A DNA stretch of 64,000 bases from Parietaria judaica (taxonomy: Eukaryota > Streptophyta > Magnoliopsida > Rosales > Urticaceae): NCBI GenBank assembly GCA_954871525.1, contig OX940860.1, positions 56,904,724 through 56,968,723 of the forward strand. Direction: 5' to 3'. A program made the translations under genes and the position numbers. How positions within the stretch are numbered: the stretch's first letter is position 1; the number at the start of each line of letters is the position of its first letter. The notes below the pieces were generated by a model. It searched no databases. It was not told the DNA's origin and worked only from the letters and a program-made list of their open reading frames with translations. Shown piece after piece: positions 12,911 to 22,318 of this stretch.

Positions 12911-13460
12911 TTAGCCCAGTGTAATCAAGTAATTTTATTGTTGTTTTCAATTTCTGGATAAAATATAGCGGTATGAATATATTATGTAGCGGTACAGAGA
13001 TCTGTAGGTCGAATGTACTCTATGAATCGTTAAAATATAAGGTAAGGTTAGCCTAGTGTAATCAAGTAATTTTATTACTGTTTTTAATTTCTGGACAAAA
13101 TATAGCGGTATGAATATCTTATGTATCGGTACCGAGATCTGTACGCCTAATGTACTCTATGAATCCTTAAAATATAAACTAAGGTTAGCCCAGTGTAATC
13201 AAGTAATTATTTTTACTTTTTTCAATTTCAGGATTAAAAATAGCAGTATGCATATCTTATGTATCGGTACCGAGATCTGTAGGCCGAATGTACTCTATGA
13301 ATCCTTAAAATATAAACTAAGTTTAGCCAACGTAATCAAGTAATTTTATTGTTGTTTTCAATTTCTGGATAAATTATAGCGGTATGAATATGTTATGTAG
13401 CGGTACCGAGATCTGTAGGCCGAATTTAGGTCGTACTCTATGAATCCTTAAGTATAAACT
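12911..13460. repeat. Four tandem repeats of 137-138 bp
   Basis: Units start at 12911, 13048, 13185 and 13323, each beginning TTAGCC and containing GTAATCAAGTAATT, a TAGCGGTATG block, GGTAC(C/A)GAGATCTGTA and TGTACTCTATGAATC. The copies differ by scattered substitutions and one short insertion in unit 4. The array lies between the CT-rich leader and the MuDR-like ORF, possibly within an intron, since TTGCAG directly precedes the ORF's start codon region. Confidence 0.92.
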
Positions 13461-13559
13461 TGGTTGCAAACTTACCTCTACATTATGTTATAAATATAGT
13501 TGTATCCTATATACCTATAGCAGTTTAATTTAAGATTGAAGTATTTTTCCACTTGCAGG

Positions 13560-13943
13560 ATGGATTATTACCATTTGATTGTCAATGTTGGCGGAAAGTG
13601 GATTTTTAATAGAGATTGTTATAAGTGGTTGTGGGAGGGAATAAGTGATACTGCAAATGCTTTAACCGTTGAAAAGTCTGCTTTAAACAACTTATCCGAT
13701 TTGAAGGAGTTGTTATATAACAAGTTTGATATTGTCCGAGAATTTGATTTGAAGGTAACTTATTACCCAGTTGATAACAGTACTCAGCCACTAGCCATTG
13801 CCGATGAAGATGGCTTTGAATCATATATTCGGACACCAAATAGACCGTCAAGGTTGAAACAACTGTACATCGAGCTAGTGAAAAAGGTATCTCCTGAAGT
13901 AGACACCATATATAACCGATATTTGACATTGTGTATAACGTAG
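13560..13943 (+). pseudogene. MuDR-A-like transposase N-terminal fragment
   Basis: The open frame begins MDYYHLIVNVGGKW at ATG 13560, right after a good splice acceptor (ACTTGCAG). It runs 127 codons to a TAG. The pattern (VGGKW, an aromatic stretch, then a leucine-rich segment, LKVTYYP and a short YIRT segment) resembles the PB1-like N-terminal region found before the MuDR zinc finger and DDE transposase domains. No DDE domain or SWIM zinc finger follows, so this is a truncated or decayed transposase start. Family assignment is moderate: the similarity is in pattern and context rather than a diagnostic motif. Confidence 0.5.
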
Positions 13944-14367
13944 CAGTAAGATGTATCGTGATAGTAATAATTATAGCGGTATCGTATAGTTATGGTATTT
14001 GAATTTCAGGTTTGAGTCCTTTTCATTTTCTTGATGTATCCGCTCTTGGTGAGCGTCAGTTTTCGAGGAAAGTGGATATACGATATAGATGCTCATATGT
14101 GGGACGAGGTGCTTCGTATCGTCGGTGGTTTGATGTCTCATGCTTTTTTATTTTTATGGAAACTGAACCTTTCATTAAGAGAATCTGTATAACGGACAAG
14201 TAATTATTATTATTATTACCGAGAATTACGCCTGTTACCGAGCGAGCGACCTTCCATTTTCAAAATATGCGCATGCGTGACCAGTGACAATGATGGAAGT
14301 TCCTTCATAAAAGGGTTATCGTGAAAGCCTAATTGACTCAATCTCTAAAACTTACTCATATTCTTTC

Positions 14368-15432
14368 ATGGCCGACTCCATCAACAATGCCAATATAGAG
14401 TCTCCCTGGCGCCAAATAAGGCCCGTTACCAGTAGTTGGTGGATGAAGAGGATTGAAGATACCTTCGGCGTTAGGGTGCGGAGCCAGATATTTCATAAAT
14501 CGCATCCTGTACCTTCGTTGGAATGGGGCAAAAACCTTAGATTTCAGTATCCCGGAACCTCAAGAGATTCGGGATTTGGTAGGTGCTTCTCAGTGGACGG
14601 CGGAACATATGGCGGCAGGGGCGTTGTTGCCTTTGCATGAATTCTTCATTAGCATCTGCTACTCAATCGAGCTGGAGCCTTACGAGTTGGGTCCCGACAC
14701 CTACAGATTCCTATTAGGTCTTTGTGTGGTGCACTTCCAGTGGTGGGGCCGGCTACCTACTAACGATGAAGTTTTGAAAGTATGCGGTCTGGTGCAAGTC
14801 AGAGGTCCGTTGTACGGATAAAACCGCACACCGATTTTGTGGAATTTTTCTGGGAAGAGGAACATGTGGTCGAGCATTCCTTCAAGAAGGAGCACTACTT
14901 CTACACCACGGGGGTGCATGCGTTGGAGGTGAGTTGGGTGCCTTCGGTCAATGCGATGCAGGATGGTCTGAGGAAGCCAAGTGTATTGCCGTCGTGGATT
15001 GGGGTGTTTTACCGAGGGGAAAGGAACCTGAATCAATTGGTGAACACCGAATCCTTGCATGAATGTGGCCTGATACAATGGTCTTACAGCATTGAAGAGC
15101 TACCCACTGATACGTTTCAGGATAGTGCGCACCTTCGGTCGGAGGACGAGGCTTGGAGGTACTTCTATAGGGAATGGGTTCTTCGTAGGCATCCCTACTC
15201 CGGTCACATAGATGTTCCCGGGTGCCTCTCAATGATTGACAACGAAGCGACTTACCCCAATGCTTCACAGCACCGTCATCATTTATGGATTGTGTACAAC
15301 ATCTGTACAATAGGGTGGCATCGTAGAAGGTACGGGCCTACTCCTCGTTGTGGGTCAATCAGAACGTGGGGTCCTTACTTATCACTGTTATTGTGCGGAT
15401 ATGGAATTACTGCTATGATTTACATAATATAG
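14368..15432 (+). pseudogene. Plant transposon-type protein (Transposase_28-like), frameshifted
   Basis: Three overlapping frames must be joined: 14368 to about 14530, then 14453-14821, then 14782-15432, so two frameshifts are needed. The middle piece has LLPLHEFFISICYSIELEPY followed by a GPDTYRFLLGLC stretch. This matches the pattern of the plant 'putative gypsy-type transposon' domain (PF04195): PLH-F, a hydrophobic helix, then a PN/PD-x-WR/YR-LLG motif. The last piece is Trp-rich and open for over 200 codons. Biochemical function is unknown even in intact relatives. A start at 14368 (MADSINN) is plausible because it follows a stretch without coding potential. Confidence 0.5.
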
Positions 15433-15512
15433 TGGGCATGAATATTTTACTAGCGGATTAGCTTTAATACCAGATGAAGTCTTATTTTCTTAAAAGTTTA
15501 CATTTGATAAAT

Positions 15513-15840
15513 GACACATTAATTTAAGATACAAATCATAGTCCCGCTATTCCTAGTCAACTTACGCTGGTAATTGCGGGTAACCGCTACGATTATATTA
15601 TACAGTTTTGAATTTTAAGTAGATACTTTTTTTTTCTTATTAATTAATTTAGTGCATAGTTTCACGTGTTTAAGAATATATAGTTAATCAAACAATATAT
15701 ATGATAGACAATTGCTTAGAACACAACATTGTTAGGCATAATTCGTGTAGACGAAGAAGGAGCTTATGTGTTTGATTCATATGGTCTTGATCATTTGACA
15801 CCCTTCGGCGAACAATATATAATACATTTGATAAAATGAG
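15513..15840. repeat. 328-bp block, copy 1
   Basis: Near-identical to 15887-16214, and partly repeated at 16957-17100. It contains TAGTCCCGCTATTCCTAGTC, a run of protein-like codons at about 15745-15835 (VFDSYGLDHLTPFG) and ends TTGATAAAATGAG. A 45-bp linker (CGCTCCAAAACCCTAAATAG) separates it from copy 2 and is also found before copy 3. Confidence 0.9.
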
Positions 15841-15886
15841 TTAATATTCGCTCCAAAACCCTAAATAGTAGAAAATAAATGAGTGA

Positions 15887-16214
15887 GACACTAATTCAAG
15901 ATACAACTCATAGTCCCGCTATTCCTAGTCAACTTACCGCTAGTAATTGCGGGTAACCGTTACGATTATACATATAGCGGTTTCGAATTTTAAGTAAATA
16001 ATTTTTTTCCTTATTAAATAATTTAGTACATAGTTTCACGTGTTTAAGAATAAATAGTTAATCAAACAATATATATGATAGATAGTTGCCTAGAACACAA
16101 CATTGTTAGGCATAATGCGTGTAGATGAATAAGGAGCTTATGTAATTGATTCTTATGGTCTTGATCATTTTACACCCTTCGGCGACCAATATATAATACA
16201 TTTGATAAAATGAG
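15887..16214. repeat. 328-bp block, copy 2
   Basis: Second copy of 15513-15840, same length. The protein-like segment is kept in the same frame except for one TAA. Differences are scattered substitutions, so the duplication is not very recent. Confidence 0.9.
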
Positions 16215-16367
16215 TTTATTGTTGAAACATGAATTTCGTTTATAGAGTATTTAATTATTCATGATTTTGATTTGTCTATTTATGGAAAGTATTGTCGTCA
16301 TTGATGTCATGACAGCTGGTAAGTATTTCAGGAAAGTATCTAAGTCGCATCCTCAATCAAGGAATGA

Positions 16368-16562
16368 TTGAGTCGACCTCTCCCTGCAGTTATTGATGGA
16401 TATCACGCTGGAGTTAATGAAGATTATTGCGTGATGATTCTAATCAGTGGAGAGAATCATGAAGCTGATTTGCGTTCCCTAGACGGAAAGTTTTTCAAGG
16501 CCAGCTCCTATAAGTCCCAACTAACGAGGTCCAATTTTGTTAGCACTTACAACAATCTCTAA
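16368..16562 (+). pseudogene. Unrecognised protein-like fragment
   Basis: A 64-codon open frame reads smoothly (PAVIDGYHAGVNEDYCVMI, then LRSLDGKFFKA) and has the composition of real coding sequence, unlike its AT-rich surroundings. It starts just after a second possible acceptor region and stops at TAA. I do not recognise the family. It may be an exon remnant of a captured gene or of a transposon accessory protein. Confidence 0.3.
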
Positions 16563-16956
16563 AACCTTCGGAAGAAGTCAATCAGAGGACGAGACGTTCA
16601 TAGCTGATTGTTTGCAAGGGGATCTTGCATTTCATCAAGAGTTCACGTGCTGGATGTCAAAGCCGTTGGTGCGACAACAAGGGGGAGTTTCCTTTATATG
16701 CTTTGGGTCTATATGATTTACTGTTTGTAATCATCTCTTGTAACTCTTGGTTGATTAATCTGGGTGAGTACCCCGCAGAAGTAGTGACAGGAAGTCCGAA
16801 CTGTGTTACCAAAAGTATTGGTGTTCCTTTACTTTTCCGCACTCTCTTTATTCCTATCGTTTACGATTATAACGTCATATTATATGTGCAATGCGAAAAT
16901 ACGTCTTTACATTTATATTCGCTCCAAAACCCGAAAACAATAGAAAATAATTGAGT

Positions 16957-17100
16957 GACACACTAATTCAAGATAGAACTTATAGTCCCGCTATCTTCTA
17001 GTTAAATCCACCGCTAGCAACTTCGGGTAACCGCTACAATTACACATATAGCGGTTTCAAATTTTAAGTAAATAATTTTATTTTTTTCCTTATTAATTAA
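16957..17100. repeat. 328-bp block, partial copy 3
   Basis: It repeats the first 140 bp or so of the block (CACTAATTCAAGATA, TAGTCCCGCTAT, GGGTAACCGCTA, ATAGCGGTTTC), preceded by the same CGCTCCAAAACCC linker at about 16920. The protein-like part is missing. Confidence 0.85.
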
Positions 17101-17590
17101 TTTCTTATATTGCTTCATAATAGAGTAGGAATAGATTTAAATGATATATTGTATTTCTCGAAATCATACAATTTTATTTCTTCGAAATCTTAAGTCTTTG
17201 ATTTGATACACAACTTACTAAATTAATTGTCTTGGTCCTAACCCTATTAAATACCATCGGAATGCGTTTAACCGCATTGTTGAAGACGAACGAGTATTCT
17301 TAGCACCTAATTGCAATAAATGTGAAGTAACATACTTTTACCCTATATATACTTGTAGTGGGTTAATGAGCGGTTACTTTTATTGTTTCCATCCACACCT
17401 CTCCACAATTATAATCGCAATATGAAGGCCAACTAGTATTTAGACCACTCTCAATGGCTGCCTCTCCACGAAGATTGAAATTTTGTTTTTCATCGTTGAA
17501 GAATGAAACCAAGGTCTTTATCTTCTTTTATTAGTAGTTTTATTTAGATCAAGGGTAAGATGCTTATAGTTCAATTGTTCATTTTTCAAG

Positions 17591-18227
17591 ATCTCTTTCT
17601 CAAGTTTGTGGAGTCGAAAGGGTACGAATATTCCATCTTGTGGGACAAAAATGTGACCCATCTTATTGTAGGGACAGACGATCAAGGAACATGCATACTG
17701 AATCATAGATTCTTCATGTCAATCCTCAAAGGAATATGGATTGTTCACATCAACTGTACGTAAATCCTATGACCTTTTAATTTTTTGTATTCTAATTCAA
17801 CCCTAATACAATTTTATATGTGCAGGGGTGAAAGCATGCATAGACGCTGAATCAATTGTAGATGAAGCGCCTTATGAGATCATTCAAGACTACAATGGTC
17901 CAAGATCGGGCCGACTAAATGCTCTCAACAATGTAAGTTATTCACCAAATAGATCGTACACTATTACACTGCTCGTAGACTTTTAATGACAAATAATTCA
18001 TCTTTCGCTCTGAATGTAGGCCCCGAAGCTCTTTGCGGGGATCAAATTCTATTTAGTCAGCTACAAGCGCCCTTGGTTAAAAGATATCTAGTCTCTCGTC
18101 ATACAAGGAAGAGGAATCGTTATAAAAAACGAGCAAGAGTTTTTTCAAGTTTGTCAAACTAATAAGGTATTTATAATTTTCAACGACTATGTCGTGGAGC
18201 AGGTTTTCATAAATGTTAATCGTAGAT
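17591..18227 (+). pseudogene. Captured BRCA1/BARD1-type BRCT domain gene fragment
   Basis: Three exon-like pieces, 17591-17755, 17826-17932 and 18020 to about 18227, are joined by GT-AG introns (donors GTACGT and GTAAGT). Joining the first two restores a Trp codon across the junction (INW then VKAC), a conserved position of BRCT domains. Further matches to plant BARD1/BRCA1 BRCT repeats are VTHLIVGTDDQG, LKGIWIVHIN, DEAPYEI and PKLFAGIKFYLV. TAG at 18089-18091 breaks the third exon, after which similarity continues weakly (LVIQGRGIVI). RING, ankyrin and other BRCT parts are absent. Introns are retained, so this was copied from genomic DNA and not from mRNA. The parental protein acts in DNA repair by homologous recombination. 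Confidence 0.75.
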
Positions 18228-18289
18228 AAGCAATTAGAATGTCGAGAGACACTCCGGCGAGAGTGTACGGACACAGTTTGTTTTTGGAC

Positions 18290-19130
18290 TCCATTGCGGC
18301 TTTTAGTTTGGCTTTTTTGTTTGAGTTCTTAATATTTAATGTTATGTGTCTGTATCTGTAATTTTTTTATTTTTATATTTTTATATAAACTCGTTATTTA
18401 TCCCAGAATTTTTGTCTTTTATACCATATATAATCTTGTCATTTATACAATTTTATATATTATATACCGTGTAATATATATTCATCTATACCGCCATACC
18501 GCTACGTAATCTTATCATTTATACCGCCATACAGCTATATAATGTTGTCATTTATACCGCCATACACGTTCGTCCTTTTTTATTGTTAATCTTAATTAAA
18601 GCGATTACCGTGTACATTTCTATACCTCTACAGGTATTTTATATGTATACTGCTATATGTAAATTACACTGAATATTGATAGCGGTAGCAAAACGGCTAT
18701 ATCTTTTTACTAGCGGTGATAATATCGGAAAATGAATCTAGTTATAACATATAGGGAATAACAATTTTATATGTTATTTTCGTGTATAATATTTTCATCT
18801 ATACCGCAATACCGCTATATCTATTCCTATTCTATTATGAAGCAATAATATTTCAAATGTAATAAAACATAGTGAATAAAAAATTATATTATTTTGAATG
18901 TATAGCGGTAAAGGCACATATGGAGATAGCGGTAGCACACCGACCATATCTTTTTACTAGCGGTGATAATATCTGAAAATGAATTTAGTTACTAGCGGTG
19001 ATAACATTTATAATATTGTCCAAAGTAATAAAGCATAGTTACAACATACTCGTCCAACATAGTACAAACATATAGTGAATATATTAAAGAGGATAAAAAA
19101 TATAGTTCTAAGTAGTAAGTATTCTAACGT
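18290..19130. repeat. AT-rich tract dense in TAGCGGTA/TACCGCTA motifs
   Basis: Variants such as TACCGCCATACCGCTA, ATAGCGGTAGCA and CTAGCGGTGATAA recur on both strands, some as inverted pairs. Two segments around 18675-18735 and 18925-18985 are near-duplicates (ATAGCGGTAGCA, then TATCTTTTTACTAGCGGTGA). No gene is seen. The same motif runs through the arrays at 12911-13460. Confidence 0.75.
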
Positions 19131-19546
19131 TGAAACGACCAATTCGAGAAGATTTCCGCCTCGTATCGGTACCGGGATTCAGCTACAAAACGGTCGTACA
19201 TGGTGAAAGGGGACTTGCCGATCATGTCTAGTTCAATGAACTTCACCTCCAGATTCACTGTCTGACTCACCTCCAGGCCCACCACCACCTATCGAGTCAT
19301 TCTGCGGGTCCGAGTGTCTTGAATTCTCAGTCTCCACTTGCATCTCCACGTCACTCTCTACCACTACCGTCTCGTGGTCACTCTCCTCTTCAAACTCTGG
19401 TGGCGGGTGGAGCTAGTTGTTGCGGGCTCCTCGGTCGCTGGACGATCCGTGAACCACGTTCCAATGACTCCACAAGCATGTGGTAGCGTGGGGAATGACC
19501 AAGATCGAACGATATGATGGATATTACATAAGGCAACGTGGCCTCC
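19131..19546 (-). pseudogene. Decayed coding remnant of the MULE right arm
   Basis: The sequence is less AT-rich than its surroundings. On the minus strand it reads HVALCNIHHIVRSWSFPT and then a Thr/Arg-rich tail with stops, and further along VVVGLEVSQTVNLEVKFIEL. The copia insertion at 19547 cuts it. It lies downstream of the DUF1985 part (30354-31405) on the same strand, so it is probably the continuation of that gene. No Ulp1 catalytic His-Asp-Cys pattern is visible. Confidence 0.35.
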
Positions 19547-22303
19547 TGTAGGAAATAACGTCTCGGATTCCATGAAAATTATCACGAATTATACCTCCGA
19601 ACCGTCCGGGTAACATTTAAAAATTAATTTAAAGCAGAATAACTTGTTATCCGTGCAACGGTCCGGATATCGGATAATAACCATTTAACAAGATCTGATA
19701 AATATTATGTAATTTAATATTCATAAATCATTATTAATAATCTAGTCATAATAGGAAATAAATAGAAAGCAGTAAATGGTTGCATTTATTAACCCAATGC
19801 ATAAGACCGTACCTCTATTGACGACTTCCGGCTGCGCGTTCTGAATCGGGCAGGGCTCCGCCGGTGCTGAGGGAAACTCCCGTGATCTTCCGGGATATTC
19901 TCCTGGAATCCTCGTACCGAAGCGTGGGCTTCGCCGGCAGGACTCCGTCGCAAAATTTAAACTTATGGTTCTTTTTAAGCTTCTGGAGAACTAAGTCTCT
20001 TAAGCCGAACCAGAAAGAGGGATCATAGAGAAAATTCGCAGACCCTAAAAGAGAGGGAGAGTTCGAATTTTTCTCTGGGGAAAGGTGTGAAAAAATGTGT
20101 AGAATGAGCCTCCTATTTATAGGCTCAAACCGTAACCGAATTGGAGAAATTCCCTCTCTTATTTTTGAATTTCATATATTAAATATAATTAATTATCTCA
20201 ATCCAATGGTCTAGATATAATCTCATCTAAATCCAATGGATATAATTAATTAGGGATTTAATTAAATAAAAAAGATTAGGATAAAATCAAAAATCCAATC
20301 TTATCTTCTTATCTTTATAAATTCGAATTATATATATATATATATTAAAATTCGAATTATCATTATCTAGATCTAACGGTTGAGATAAATCTTTAAACCG
20401 ATCTAATGGATCAAATTAGTTTAGGATAATATCAAATATAAAAAGATTTAATAAAAACAATTTCGAATTTATCCTTAAACTATAATTCGAAAAATAATAT
20501 AATTATATTTAATTAATTAATTTCCAATCCAACGGTAAAGATTAAATCTTAGACCGATCTAACGGATATAATTAATTAATCAAATTCAAAAAATGAAACT
20601 TGATCACCAAGTCATTAATTTCGAATTCATCAATATCCTAATCCAACAATATCCTAATCCAACGGTTGATATTAAATCATAACCGATCCAATGGATTAAA
20701 TTGATTTTAGGGTTTTTCTCAAATATCAAAACTTTTGGTACTTTTGCCGCAATTATGGAAAGACCAAAGTCTATCCATTCGAATGTGAATGGACCCACAT
20801 TCCAAAAGCCCAATTCGATTTCTACACTATAATATATTTAAAATATATTATTTTCATATTAATATAAATCTATTAATTATTGAATAATTATTAATAATAC
20901 ATTAATAATAAAATTCGAATAATTAAATTATATTAATATTCTCTGATCTCAATATCACACATTTAAATGTCATGGTGACACACCATCATTTAAATTCGTG
21001 ACATGTGATTTAATTTCATAGTTTACCGAAACGATCACAAACTTAGAAATTCTCTATATCACAAACCGTACGTCGAAACGACTCGGTTCCAAAAGCAAAG
21101 TTGCTTAGAATTTAATTTACAACAACTTTCATGTGGACAGAAAATCCAAATTCTACTTTATTTTGTCAGTTAATTTCGGTTACCAAGATATGGTACTTTT
21201 GCCACGCTACTGATAAAACTATCTGATGTCTGTCACAGACTTCAGTTTTATGAGTCTTGCCAAATGATCTTAAAAACATTTCAATGTCTTTATCACGTAC
21301 GTATCATCCGTAACGGAGCTATCCTGGGGACCAAGGACCCGTTTCACTTAAGCTTCAACGAACTTCTAGTTGTTCGTCAAACCTCGAAGTGATTCTACTA
21401 TAGACCCGAGGGTGCACTCTTTAGTGATATGGTATATATTATTCCCTTTATAACAGCAGGGTGTCCATTGATACAATCAAATTCGGGTTATTGATCTTTT
21501 ACTTGATGATCCACACATGAGCAGGCGGTTTCTACCGTTATGCCCCTCATTGCATTTTCATCATTGACTCTGTCAGTAATATTATGAGTGACCCACTTAT
21601 GGTTTCGATTCATAAGTTGCGCACGGGTACCTCTCACTTCTCACCACCGACAATCAAGGGAATCATGATGACTCTGAAGAGAGCTGTGTGATGCCCATGT
21701 CTATGACCAAGCTACCCTTACTGCTGACTATCATGCTCCCAAAATAATAGTGTTGGGAAAAACGGTAATTTATTGTGTTCTTTAACGGTTAAATCAAAGA
21801 ACAATCAAGCCAACAGCTCGGACTCAAGACCACTCAGGACTTAGATCGAATATCCATTTGATCATCTACTAGTGACTCAACTCCAAGTTATCAGTGACGG
21901 TCTTATATGATAACTTCCGGAGCTTAAGTCAGGTCCAGTCTAGTATGAAGACACTTCATACTTAATGCACTTCTAGTGAGTGTGACACACACAAAATCCA
22001 GAACACGATTGTCACTTAGTCACATTAATGACCTTGTACGATTAATGGGCTCCCACCCAGTTAATCAGGTCACAGACATTTTAAGTTCATTTATTATGAT
22101 TATTAATTCTTCTTCACATTGACTCTGTTGTGATAATAATTCATAATTGCATCCTTTATGAACTAAGGGTAAAACATTCTCTTTTACTCTACCAGAAACT
22201 ATAATAAGATTATCATAATAAGCATCATCTTTATTCAACGACTTGTCATAATCTTTTACAAATGGATAAAAAATATCTTGTTTAAGGACACATATGTCCA
22301 ACA
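19547..22303 (-). repeat. Copia 3' LTR
   Basis: 2757 bp, matching 27554-30310 in length and nearly in sequence. The plus-strand left end is TGTAGGAAAT and the right end is TGTCCAACA. LTRs this long are unusual for copia. It contains a TATAT run near 20330 and no coding capacity. Confidence 0.95.
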
Positions 22304-22318
22304 ATCTCCCACTTGTAC
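22304..22318 (-). other. Polypurine tract
   Basis: On the minus strand AAGTGGGAGATTG directly precedes the 3' LTR. This purine run primes plus-strand DNA synthesis. It abuts the pol stop codon. Confidence 0.85.

Noticed and set aside
12911..13460. Regular repeats considered as a CRISPR-like array
   Set aside because: The units are contiguous 137-mers without unique spacers, in plant nuclear DNA.
15745..15835. Calling a complete adenain/Ulp1 protease gene
   Set aside because: Only a short Asp-region-like segment is visible; the His and Cys motifs and a start are missing, so it is listed only as a lead.
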